Source: Promethearchaeota archaeon (lineage in GTDB: Archaea > Asgardarchaeota > Lokiarchaeia > Sigyniarchaeales > SOKP01). From it: 9,615 bases of DNA. Numbering within the stretch: the first letter of the stretch is position 1; each line of letters begins with the position of its first letter. The position numbers were made by a program, and so were the translations under genes. Below, one piece after another: positions 1-7,326 of this stretch. The stretch is from assembly GCA_030615235.1 (NCBI GenBank), contig JAUWZR010000085.1, positions 1 through 9,615 on the forward strand, given 5' to 3'. The notes beneath the pieces are model-generated. The model was not told the origin of the DNA. It did not search any database and saw only the letters and a list, made by a program, of their open reading frames with translations.

Positions 1-521
1 ATCCACACTGGATATTTAACAATCGCAAGTATAAACGGGTTGATTACGAAGTAGAGTTAGCTTTTATTATAAAAGATAAGTGCAAATATGTAAAAGCTAA
101 CAATGCCTACGATCATATTCTGGGTTATACGATATTTAACGATATTACCGCTAGAAAGATACAAGTTAAAGATATAGCGTCAAGATTACCTTGGTTTCGC
201 TCAAAAGCGTTAGATACCTTTGGTCCAATTGGTCCCACCATCGTAAGTCATTCAGAAATTAACGACCCTCACAATCTTAAAATCGAGCTAAAACTAAACG
301 GAGAAATTAAGCAATCGTCAAATACAAAACATTTATTATTCAAGATACCTGAGCTTTTAGAAAATATTTCACAATTTTTTACTATGGAACCGGGAGATAT
401 TATAGCTACAGGTACTCCGTCAGGCATAGGTCCAATCAAACCTGGAGATATTCTAGAAGCTTCGATAGAAAAAATTGGAAAATTATCAAATGAAGTTGTT
501 TTAGAAGAGGTCGTGAGTTAA
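1..521 (+). CDS. Fumarylacetoacetate hydrolase family protein, C-terminal part (5' end outside window)
   Basis: The reading frame is open from base 3 to the TAA at 519-521, and the N-terminal part lies before the window. The family is metal-dependent and typically cleaves or decarboxylates acylpyruvate or related 2-keto acids in the cytoplasm. Visible family signatures are the metal-binding ExE in VDYEVELAF, the GYTIFNDITAR motif whose Asp is the third metal ligand, the segment KALDTFGPIGP, and the glycine-rich GDIIATGTPSGIGP near the C terminus. All expected ligands are present, so the protein is probably active. The next gene is a clear paralogue, roughly 60% identical by eye, beginning at the base after this stop codon. 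The two are a tandem duplication and probably co-transcribed. The substrate cannot be deduced from the sequence. Confidence 0.9.
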   Translation, partial: PHWIFNNRKYKRVDYEVELAFIIKDKCKYVKANNAYDHILGYTIFNDITARKIQVKDIASRLPWFRSKALDTFGPIGPTIVSHSEINDPHNLKIELKLNGEIKQSSNTKHLLFKIPELLENISQFFTMEPGDIIATGTPSGIGPIKPGDILEASIEKIGKLSNEVVLEEVVS

Positions 522-1199
522 ATGGTAAAAATTGGAAAATCTACGATAAATCCAACAAAAATTATGTGTTTAGGGCGAAATTATTTAGATCACATAAAAG
601 AAACAAACACACATGTTCCTACAGAACCTATCTTTTTTGTGAAGACTTTGAATACGCTTATAACTGACAATGAACCAATAATTTACCCGAAAATTCTATA
701 CGAAAGTGAGGTGTATAATAGAGTCGATCACGAAGTCGAACTCGCATTCACTATCTTTCAAACATGCAAAAATGTTTCAGCGGAAGTAGCGTTCGATTAT
801 ATTCAAGGGTACACAATTTTTCTGGATATGACGGCAAGAATTATGCAAAAAAGCGATAGAAATCTAAATTTACCTTGGTATAGAAGCAAAAACTTCGATT
901 CATTTGGGCCTATTGAGCCAAGAATAGTTCCATGTAGTGAAATTTCCGACCCCCATAACTTATCAATTCAATTAAAAGTTAACGGGCAAACAAGACAATT
1001 CTCAAATACCAAGCATATGTTGTTTAAAATCCCTCAAATACTAGAATATTTGTCTAAATTTGTCACATTAAAAAGAGGAGATATAATCGCTACAGGTACT
1101 CCAAGTGGAATTAGTCCGATACAACCAGGCGATATATTAGAAGCTTCTATTGAAAAAATAGGTACCATTACACATGAAGTTATTTTAGAACAAATATAG
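522..1199 (+). CDS. Fumarylacetoacetate hydrolase family protein (FAHD1-size paralogue)
   Basis: This 225-residue protein has the length of FAHD1-type acylpyruvate hydrolases or oxaloacetate decarboxylases. In order it shows the N-terminal RNYLDHIKE with H24 and E27 in the usual catalytic positions, metal ligands E71 and E73 in VDHEVELAF, D102 in GYTIFLDMTAR, K123 before DSFGP, and GDIIATGTPSGI at 186-197. Compared with the preceding paralogue, the usual Asn before the ligand Asp is Leu (FLD instead of FND), GPIGP has become GPIEP and GIGP has become GISP. The active-site surroundings have therefore drifted, and the substrate may differ. The ATG directly follows the upstream TAA. A GAGGT at about 508-512, inside the end of the upstream gene, serves as ribosome binding site. 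Family assignment is secure; substrate is unknown. Confidence 0.93.
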   Translation: MVKIGKSTINPTKIMCLGRNYLDHIKETNTHVPTEPIFFVKTLNTLITDNEPIIYPKILYESEVYNRVDHEVELAFTIFQTCKNVSAEVAFDYIQGYTIFLDMTARIMQKSDRNLNLPWYRSKNFDSFGPIEPRIVPCSEISDPHNLSIQLKVNGQTRQFSNTKHMLFKIPQILEYLSKFVTLKRGDIIATGTPSGISPIQPGDILEASIEKIGTITHEVILEQI

Positions 1200-1227
1200 T
1201 TTGTTTTCTAATATTTTATAGAAGTCT

Positions 1228-1272
1228 TAGGAGATTTACATTATGGAATCTCTATAATATGTGTGTGTTTTT
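1228..1272 (+). terminator. Possible terminator: imperfect hairpin followed by T5
   Basis: An inverted repeat (TAGGAGATT at 1228-1236 against AATCTCTA at 1247-1254, one bulged G, 10-nt loop) lies about 30 bases after the second hydrolase gene. T5 follows at 1268-1272. Archaeal termination mainly needs T-runs, so the hairpin may be incidental. The location fits the end of the hydrolase pair. Confidence 0.3.
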
Positions 1273-1323
1273 AATCAAAATTAATAATAATATTTTTCAT
1301 TTAATTTACATAATGATAATTAT

Positions 1324-1527
1324 ATGACAGAAGAAATATCTAAAGAAGTAAAAAGCGAGATATTTAAACTCGTATCAATGCCTGGAACAGAGATTGAAAA
1401 TATTCCAACTATTATCAATAATGAATTTGAAACTAATTTAGATTATGAAGAAGTTATGAAAATATTATCTGATGAATATCTAAAACACGATCTCGATTAC
1501 GGTAGACGTCTTTGTTGTAGGTTCTAA
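1324..1527 (+). CDS. Small hypothetical protein, 67 residues
   Basis: I do not recognise this family. The protein is acidic in its N-terminal two thirds and appears mostly helical, with stretches such as KEVKSEIFKLVSMPGTEIE and DYEEVMKILSDEYLKHDLD. It ends in a basic, cysteine-containing tail, GRRLCCRF. There is no signal peptide or membrane segment. The two adjacent cysteines in a basic tail could serve metal binding or a redox or lipid role, but nothing shows this. No Shine-Dalgarno sequence precedes the ATG. The upstream 120 bases are very AT-rich, with TTAATAATAA about 35 bases before the start, so a leaderless transcript is possible. The codons look protein-like and the stop lies 11 bases from the convergent longin-like gene, leaving little room for another gene here. 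Confidence 0.6.
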   Translation: MTEEISKEVKSEIFKLVSMPGTEIENIPTIINNEFETNLDYEEVMKILSDEYLKHDLDYGRRLCCRF

Positions 1528-1538
1528 AAAGGCGTATT

Positions 1539-2387
1539 TTACTTGATTAATAAAAATAATTTTAAAAAAAACATGTCTAAATTTAACTCCTTTAAGAGTT
1601 CCATGTTATTGTAAATATAAGAGTAAACTCTTTCTTCATTAAAGTATTTTAAACACAAATTTTTACCCTTTACTTCTTTTAAGATTGAAACTGTTTCGCG
1701 AAGGATCGACTTCAAATATTTCGTGATCACATCTTTTTCGCACTTTAACAAGTTAATATCAATAATGTTAAACCAAGATTCTTTAGAAAAAGTAATATTT
1801 TCCAATTCGGGTTGTGATTTGTACTCTTCCTCTTTTTTAAAATTGGTGTAAACTTTTTGTATTCGATTTAAGACCACTTGCTTTGATTTGGTGTACATTT
1901 TCTTCTCTAAAATATTTCTTAACAAGATAAAAATCTGCTGAAATACCCCTAAAATATCGAAAAAATCTGCGACTTGGTTTAATGATTCAACTTCCTCCCA
2001 CTGGCCATAATAATCTTCAATGACTTTAAGGAATGGTATATAAACATTCATATTTCCATCCCAACTATGTTTTTTTTTAATCCAAACTTTTTCGAATTCT
2101 TTTAAAAACGCTTCTTTTAGCACATTGAGCCTGCCCATTAAAATCTCAGTTTTAACTTCTTTTACATCTGCAACAACGAATAATAATTTAAATTCTGGTT
2201 CTAATATATAAATCCATTTTAAACCCCCCATTTCTATAGATTCTAATGATTGATGAAATTCCTCTATAGAAAAATGATGAAAGGCTGTTAGAAATCCAGA
2301 TACAATATCCTCATCAGCATCCGTTTTCAAAAAGGATTTATACAATAATTTTATTCCCGATTCGCTATTAAGAATCCAAATTATCAT
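1539..2387 (-). CDS. Longin/roadblock-like domain protein, 282 residues
   Basis: The first about 100 residues have the pattern of small archaeal longin- or roadblock-like domains. There is a first beta hairpin (MIIWILNSESGIKLLYKSF), the helix DEDIVSGFLTAFHHFSIEEF, a strand pair built round SIEMGGLKWIYI and KLLFVVADV, and a last helix (RLNVLKEAFLKEFEKVW). Proteins opening this way are, to my knowledge, common in Asgard archaea, where longin folds are related to eukaryotic trafficking and small-GTPase regulator subunits. Residues about 110-282 are predicted helical, rich in Lys, Glu, Leu and Ile, and match no domain I know. No transmembrane segment or signal peptide is seen. The ATG is chosen because it directly precedes the first strand; a slightly upstream ATG runs into a stop after two codons. 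The gene is alone on the minus strand. Its partner and function are unknown. Confidence 0.7.
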   Translation of the reverse strand: MIIWILNSESGIKLLYKSFLKTDADEDIVSGFLTAFHHFSIEEFHQSLESIEMGGLKWIYILEPEFKLLFVVADVKEVKTEILMGRLNVLKEAFLKEFEKVWIKKKHSWDGNMNVYIPFLKVIEDYYGQWEEVESLNQVADFFDILGVFQQIFILLRNILEKKMYTKSKQVVLNRIQKVYTNFKKEEEYKSQPELENITFSKESWFNIIDINLLKCEKDVITKYLKSILRETVSILKEVKGKNLCLKYFNEERVYSYIYNNMELLKELNLDMFFLKLFLLIK

Positions 2388-2550
2388 CGTTAAACCATAA
2401 CCTTAAACCTTTCTAAAAATGTAAGCAATTAGTTCTAAATTAATTCTTACTTTGTTTCCAATAAATAATATTGTTAATTAGATAAATAAATTCACATCTA
2501 CATCCATTGTGAAATTTCATAAAATTTTTAGGTTCACTTCATTTAACAAT

Positions 2551-2628
2551 TTACTAAGTTCAAAATTAGTTTTTGAAGGACTTAGAACGTATTAATAAGA
2601 CGGTTTCAATATAATTTAGATATTGGAA
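2551..2628 (+). ncRNA. Structured repeat element, copy 1 (possible small RNA)
   Basis: This 78-nt stretch aligns end to end with 7537-7613. Shared blocks are TTACTAAGTT, ACTTAGAACGTA, ACGGTT and GATATTGGAA, separated by diverged segments. It can form three hairpins. The first pairs CTAAG (2554-2558) with CTTAG (2581-2585) and continues TTCAAAA with TTTTGAA round a 5-nt loop. The second pairs AACGT (2586-2590) with ACGGTT (2600-2605) with one bulged G. The third pairs TTTCAATAT (2604-2612) with ATATTGGAA (2620-2628) across a 7-nt loop. Hairpins two and three share two bases, so one must be shortened. Three T7 tracts about 90-115 bases downstream could end a plus-strand transcript. It may be an RNA gene or a non-autonomous mobile repeat; the strand is assumed. 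Confidence 0.45.
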
Positions 2629-2718
2629 TGAATAAATTGGAAAAAATTTTGTTGATTTTAACATGATTAATCTTTATTTTTTTGTAGTTATTTTCTTTTT
2701 ATATGAAACTAATGTGAA

Positions 2719-2741
2719 TTTTTTTATTTTTTTATTTTTTT
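2719..2741 (+). terminator. Three consecutive T7 tracts (candidate archaeal terminator)
   Basis: T7-A-T7-A-T7 occupies 2719-2741, with another T7 near 2674-2680. U-rich tracts are the known signal for archaeal RNA polymerase termination. Because the tracts lie downstream of the structured element and upstream of the corrinoid operon, they would isolate the two. There is no associated hairpin. Confidence 0.35.
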
Positions 2742-3078
2742 GTGTGTTTAGAAATATATAATCTTTCTAAATCGCATAAACTTAGCTTCTCTTTCCCATT
2801 AAACGCACATTGTTGTTTATTTACAAAAAATAATTGTGTAAGGTGCATTAAATATCAACAAAAGTTAATAAACAAATTAGTAGATATATTTTACAATAAT
2901 TGTTCATTGAAAAACCAAAAATAATTTGTCTTCTAATTTTGGAGAAGAAATTAAATATGCTAATGAACTTAAAGACAAATTTAATAAAAATATAATTAAT
3001 GTAAAAAATTGAATAAGAAATAGTCTTTAAACACAAGAAAAAGCTTTCATAAAATTTGTATAAACAAATGGTGATATT

Positions 3079-3720
3079 ATGAATCCAACAGTAATGTACC
3101 TTTTAAGAGATGCTGTATTAGATGGAGATGTTTCTCAAGCTATTATCGAGGTAAAAAACCTACTTAATACAAAAGTAAAACCCGAAAAGATAATTAAAGA
3201 GGGAGTTGTGAAAGTGATGGTAGAATTAGATAAGAAATGCACGGTTGAGCATTTTAATTTGTTAGAAATAATGATGGCGGGACGGGTGATAATGGCAATT
3301 GTAAATGAATTATATCCAATAGGTATTCCTTCCTCTCAGGCTAAAGGTACTATTATTATTGGTACACCAGAGGGTGATATTCACGATCTTGGAAAAAATA
3401 TTGTTAAGATAATGTTGATGGGAAAAGGATATCGAGTAATCGACTGTGGAAAAAACTGTCCCATAGAAGAATTAATAAATGCTGCTGAAAAAGAAACTGC
3501 AAATGCTATATTTATCAGTGGTCTTATTTCCACAATTATTCCTAAAGTTCGAGAAGTCAAATCCAAATTATCACGGCGAAATTTAAAAGATATAAAGATA
3601 GTTGCAGGTGGAGGTGCATTGAAACAATTAACTGCAAAAAGTTTAAATGTTGATTATGTTGCTGAAACTGTATTTGATGGTTTAAATTATCTAAAAGAAC
3701 TTCATGAGGTGGAATTATGA
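3079..3720 (+). CDS. Corrinoid (B12-binding) methyl-carrier protein of a methyltransferase system
   Basis: This 213-residue protein is a cobalamin-binding methyl carrier of the MtaC/MtbC/MttC type. It accepts a methyl group on cobalt and passes it to a second methyltransferase in the cytoplasm. Residues 1-85 form the helical cap domain (LLRDAVLDGDVSQAIIEVK; an MMAGRVI helix). Residues 90-213 form the Rossmann-like B12 domain with the diagnostic DxHxxG at 100-105 (GDIHDLGKNIV), where H102 would be the lower cobalt ligand. It also has SGLIST at 147-152 and the GGGA loop at 177-180. Length and domain order are normal. TGGTGAT at 3069-3075 is a good ribosome binding site. The stop overlaps the next start as ATGA, so translation is coupled to the methyltransferase. 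The methyl donor is not shown by the sequence. Confidence 0.93.
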   Translation: MNPTVMYLLRDAVLDGDVSQAIIEVKNLLNTKVKPEKIIKEGVVKVMVELDKKCTVEHFNLLEIMMAGRVIMAIVNELYPIGIPSSQAKGTIIIGTPEGDIHDLGKNIVKIMLMGKGYRVIDCGKNCPIEELINAAEKETANAIFISGLISTIIPKVREVKSKLSRRNLKDIKIVAGGGALKQLTAKSLNVDYVAETVFDGLNYLKELHEVEL

Positions 3721-4721
3721 ATGCTATAGAAGGTATTATGAAAGCTATAAATTTTGAAACCCCAGATCGGACACCTGTTATACCACAAATACTTGGACAC
3801 GCTGCTATTATTTCCAAAGTACCTTTACACGAGTATCTTCGAGATGGAGAGTTACTCGCACGTTGTCAGATTAATGCTTATCAGCATTATAGATATGACG
3901 CAGTTTTTGCTTTAATGGATGTATGTGTGGAAACAGAGGCGTTAGGATCTGTTTTAGAATATAAAAAGAATTATTATCCTTTAATAAAAAAATATGCTTT
4001 ATCTAACACCACTAATCATGAAGTACTCTCAATACCAGATCCTTATCAAACGAAGCGAATGCCAGAATTGCTAAAAGCAATAGAAATTCTGAAAGCTGAA
4101 TTAGGTGACGAAATTTTAATATTAGGATGTGTTTTAGGACCTATGACATTAACAGTACAATTACTCGGAGCTGAAAGAGCACTTTATTTGGCGATAGATG
4201 ATATAGATAAGTTTTGTCAAATATTGGATTTCTCTAAGACAGTTAGTTTGAAATTCGGTTTGGCGCAAATTGAAATGGGGGCTCATTTACCACTAGTATT
4301 TGAACCCTCCGGTTCACCAGCAGTAGTACTCCATCAATTTTTCCGGGAATTTATTTTACCACGCTTAAAAGAAATTTTTTCAGGATTTAAAAAAGCAGGT
4401 GCTGCAGCGAATTGGTTACATATAGCAGGTCATACAGGTTCTATTTTATCATATTATCCTGAGATGGGTGTGGATATCGCAAATTTCGATTACTATGTTA
4501 CCCCGCTTAAAGCGCAGAAATTGTTACCAAAAACTTGCCTTGATGGAAATATTAAGAGTTTATGCTTTATTGAAGCAACACCAGCAGAAATTGCATCAAA
4601 ATCCAAAAAATTATTAGATTCATTTGCTAATAGAGGAGGGTATATTCTTTCATCTGGATGTGAAATTCCGCCTGAATCAAACCCAGAAAATATATTAGCG
4701 ATGGTGGGAGCTACTAAGTGA
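3717..4721 (+). CDS. UroD/MtaA-family cobamide methyltransferase
   Basis: The 334-residue protein belongs to the uroporphyrinogen decarboxylase (URO-D) superfamily branch of MtaA/MtbA, zinc enzymes that move methyl groups between a corrinoid protein and a thiol such as coenzyme M. Family features are the N-terminal NFETPDRTPVIPQ, GCVLGPMTL at 137-145, HQFFREFILPRLKEIF at 206-221, ANWLHIAGHT at 231-240, and the C-terminal LSSGCEIPPESNPENI at 311-326. In characterised members the zinc ligands are the His and Cys of HxC plus the later Cys. Here H235 and C315 are present, but the middle Cys is Ala (A237), with H239 two residues on. Metal binding or the acceptor may therefore differ. The gene overlaps both neighbours by 4 bases. 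No separate substrate-specific methyltransferase (MtaB, MttB or MtmB type) is encoded here, so this protein could act on the substrate side instead. Confidence 0.85.
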   Translation: MNAIEGIMKAINFETPDRTPVIPQILGHAAIISKVPLHEYLRDGELLARCQINAYQHYRYDAVFALMDVCVETEALGSVLEYKKNYYPLIKKYALSNTTNHEVLSIPDPYQTKRMPELLKAIEILKAELGDEILILGCVLGPMTLTVQLLGAERALYLAIDDIDKFCQILDFSKTVSLKFGLAQIEMGAHLPLVFEPSGSPAVVLHQFFREFILPRLKEIFSGFKKAGAAANWLHIAGHTGSILSYYPEMGVDIANFDYYVTPLKAQKLLPKTCLDGNIKSLCFIEATPAEIASKSKKLLDSFANRGGYILSSGCEIPPESNPENILAMVGATK

Positions 4722-7189
4722 TAAAAAACCTATTGAATGATGAGAGGTATTATTTTGAAGCATTCATTAAAACGGTACAATACCTTGCAACTTTAATAAC
4801 ACACAAAGGCATAATGATACGTGTTGAAAAACTCGTAAAAAAATTTTATAATTCAGATTTTTTTGCTTTTTATGAGTGTGGAGCCGACGGAACAATAATA
4901 GAACATTTAAATAAATTCTCAAACACTCTAATTTCAAAGAAAGGATTAGAAAAAATTGAAGAAACAATAGTTCAAGTTATGGAAAGTGGTATTTTCGCCG
5001 CAGAATTAATAAATCCTCCTGATCCTTACGCTATGGTATTTTTACCTATATCAAAAGCAAATCAAATAATAAGTGTAATTGTAATTGGACATAAATATTC
5101 TGAGAGATTGCCAAAATATTTACTTAATATTTACCTCGCTCTTGGGGGATTAATTGGAACAACTATCGAGAAACTAACTATGATACAAGAATTGAGGAAA
5201 CAACACAGTAAACTTAAAGAAAACGATAGATTTCTTACCAATATTTTCTCAAGTATTAAAGATGGTATTTGTGTTATTGATACGGACTATAACATTATTC
5301 GTGTAAACCCAACAATGAAAAAGTGGTATTCATTCATGGAACCCCTCTCAGGAAAAAAATGTTATCAAGTTTACCTGAATAAAACCGAACAGTGTAAAAA
5401 TTGTCGTTTGGATGAATTATTTAAGACAAAAAAACCTTTTGTAAAAGTTATTCCTAGAAAGGGAAATCGTGGAGAAATTCTAGGAATACTAGAGATTTAT
5501 ACTTTTCCTCTTTATGATCAAGAAACGGGTAAAAGCACAGGTGCAATTGAATATCTCAGAGATATCACAGATCGTCGTAAAGCAGAACAACAATTAAAAG
5601 AATCAGAGGAGAAAGTAAAAACATTAAATGACATTTTTCTAGAATTCACAGATGATCCATTTAAAAATATACAATTGCTTGTCGATGCAGCAGGTAAGCT
5701 GCTTATGAGTGATTGTGCCGGGTATAATAAAATAATTGATGTAAATGGCAAAAAAATATTAAAAAACATCGCAATTTGGCAAGAACCACCTGAATTCGAG
5801 CGTGAAGATAATCCAATTGGGCGCATATGTACTGATGTAATCAATATGAATAAGGATGATATTCTTATTTTAAAGGATTTAGATAAAACAGAATATTGTA
5901 AGACAGATTCAACTGTTCTGAAATACAATTTAAAGCAATATTGTGGTATTGTAGTAAGGTTAAATAATGAACCAGTTGCAGCCTTTTGTGTTGTGTATCA
6001 AAAAAACCGAGATATGAGTGAAAGCGATAAGAACATAATAAGAATTTTAGCTAAATCTGCTTCGATTGAAGAACAAAGGTTTAATTCATATCAAAAAATA
6101 AAAGAATCTGAAGCGAAATATCGCAATTTATTTGAAAGTTCTCCCACTATGATTGTTTTAATAAACCTTAATGGAAAGATAATTGATGTGAATCCAGCAA
6201 CACTCTTACAATATGGATTTGAAAGAAACGATTTTATAGATAAGGATTTTAGAGAGCTAAATACTTTTCCACCGGGGAAATTACCTATTTTAGTAAAGAA
6301 ATTTAAAAAACTATTAAGTAAAGGTATCATGGAACCTATAGAACTTCCATTTCATACAAAAGACAGAAATATCATTTGGGTTAATATACAAGGATCGTTA
6401 GTAAAGATTGGTGGTGAAACATATATCCAAACCGTAATACAAGATATTAATGAGCGGAAAGAAGCCGAAGAAGAATTAATTAATTTGCATAATTTAAAGT
6501 CTGAATTGATTTCAAGAACATCTCATGAATTAAAAACACCTTTAACCTCTATAAAGGGTTTCACTGAACTATTAATGACCCTAAGCAAAGACAAAATTGA
6601 TGATAATATTTTTTCTATTTTTAATAATATTAAAAAAGGAATTAATAGACTTGAGAATCTGATACAAAGTGTTATTAAAACTTCAGAATTAAGTAATGGA
6701 AAAATTAAACTCAATAAAATCTATGAAAATTTATCTTCTTTAATTATTTTAAGCGTTAAAGACCTAGAAGATTTCGCAAAATTAAGAAACCACACGATTA
6801 CTGTAGATATTCATGACTATCTTACAACTAAGTTTGAAAAAGAACAAATTCATCACGTTCTCAATAATTTATTAAGTAATGCGATAAAATATACACCTCC
6901 AAATGGTAAAATTGAGATTAAATCTCAGATTAAAGAGAAATTCTATATAATTTCTATAAAAGATAATGGAATTGGATTTACTCAAGATGAAAAAAATAGA
7001 ATCTTTAAACAATTTGGTAAAATAGAACATTATGGTAATGGATTAGATGTTTCCTCTGACGGATCTGGTCTTGGACTTTATATTTCTAAAAAAATAATTG
7101 AATTGCATAATGGAAATATATGGATGGAATCAGAGGGGAGAATTAAAGGGTCAACTTTTTATTTTTCATTACCTATTATTAAAAAATAG
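4718..7189 (+). CDS. Soluble multi-sensor histidine kinase (GAF-PAS-GAF-PAS-HisKA-HATPase)
   Basis: This 823-residue protein has no signal peptide or transmembrane segment, so it should sense a cytoplasmic cue. In order: a GAF-like domain (about 15-155), a PAS domain (about 170-285) ending in IEYLRDITDRRKAE, a second GAF domain (about 300-455), and a second PAS domain (about 465-580) ending in QDINERKEAEEEL. The HisKA H-box SHELKTPLTSIKGF follows, with phospho-acceptor H603. The ATPase domain has the N-box LNNLLSNAIKY (715-725), G1 DNGIGF (749-754) and G2 DGSGLGLYIS (781-790). All catalytic motifs are intact. The first PAS carries a cysteine cluster (C215, C226, C229). The GTG start overlaps the methyltransferase stop as GTGA, so the kinase is made with the methyl-transfer proteins. 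Redox-sensing kinases encoded beside corrinoid methyltransferases are known, for example MsmS of Methanosarcina. No response regulator is in the window. Confidence 0.92.
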   Translation: MIKNLLNDERYYFEAFIKTVQYLATLITHKGIMIRVEKLVKKFYNSDFFAFYECGADGTIIEHLNKFSNTLISKKGLEKIEETIVQVMESGIFAAELINPPDPYAMVFLPISKANQIISVIVIGHKYSERLPKYLLNIYLALGGLIGTTIEKLTMIQELRKQHSKLKENDRFLTNIFSSIKDGICVIDTDYNIIRVNPTMKKWYSFMEPLSGKKCYQVYLNKTEQCKNCRLDELFKTKKPFVKVIPRKGNRGEILGILEIYTFPLYDQETGKSTGAIEYLRDITDRRKAEQQLKESEEKVKTLNDIFLEFTDDPFKNIQLLVDAAGKLLMSDCAGYNKIIDVNGKKILKNIAIWQEPPEFEREDNPIGRICTDVINMNKDDILILKDLDKTEYCKTDSTVLKYNLKQYCGIVVRLNNEPVAAFCVVYQKNRDMSESDKNIIRILAKSASIEEQRFNSYQKIKESEAKYRNLFESSPTMIVLINLNGKIIDVNPATLLQYGFERNDFIDKDFRELNTFPPGKLPILVKKFKKLLSKGIMEPIELPFHTKDRNIIWVNIQGSLVKIGGETYIQTVIQDINERKEAEEELINLHNLKSELISRTSHELKTPLTSIKGFTELLMTLSKDKIDDNIFSIFNNIKKGINRLENLIQSVIKTSELSNGKIKLNKIYENLSSLIILSVKDLEDFAKLRNHTITVDIHDYLTTKFEKEQIHHVLNNLLSNAIKYTPPNGKIEIKSQIKEKFYIISIKDNGIGFTQDEKNRIFKQFGKIEHYGNGLDVSSDGSGLGLYISKKIIELHNGNIWMESEGRIKGSTFYFSLPIIKK

Positions 7190-7204
7190 AAAAATTCCTC
7201 ATAT

Positions 7205-7232
7205 ATGTATTAATTTTTGGATTTCTTTTTAT
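7205..7232 (+). terminator. T-rich terminator candidate after the kinase operon
   Basis: Two T5 runs (7214-7218 and 7226-7230) lie 25-40 bases after the kinase stop codon, in a region with no coding frame. This is the usual form of an archaeal termination site; no stable hairpin is seen. Confidence 0.35.
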
Positions 7233-7326
7233 CTTAAAGAAACATTCTTAATCAACAGAAAAATCAATACTTTTAAAAGATTTTATATCAATTAAACATC
7301 CAATTTAAGTATTCCCGCCTAATAGA

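Larger units (their letters stand above)
2388..3078. other. Long AT-rich intergenic region (691 bases)
   Basis: This gap separates the divergent longin-like gene and corrinoid operon. It holds the 78-nt structured element at 2551-2628 and a run of T tracts to 2741. It also holds two short protein-like stretches in different frames: about 2742-2924 (GTG start, containing FTKNNCVRCIKY) and 2911-3012 (ending in EIKYANELKDKFNKNIINV). Neither has a ribosome binding site and neither looks like a complete gene; they may be relics. A TTTAAA at 3026-3031 could be the TATA box of the corrinoid operon. The rest shows nothing identifiable. Confidence 0.5.

Noticed and set aside
2551..2628. Box C/D or H/ACA guide RNA
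   Set aside because: No paired C and D boxes were found, and no clear ANANNA hinge with a terminal ACA. The three-hairpin form does not fit either class.
2742..2924. 60-codon open frame on the plus strand
   Set aside because: It starts with GTG directly after T tracts, has no ribosome binding site, and only one short segment looks protein-like. Not called as a gene; kept as a weak relic in the findings.
2848..3036. 62-codon open frame on the minus strand
   Set aside because: Its composition is that of AT-rich noncoding DNA (Phe, Ile, Tyr rich) and it has no start signal or recognisable motif.
5518..5928. 136-codon open frame on the minus strand within the kinase gene
   Set aside because: It is antisense to a clearly coding GAF/PAS region; the Ser-rich product is the usual shadow of a Glu/Lys/Asn-rich protein.
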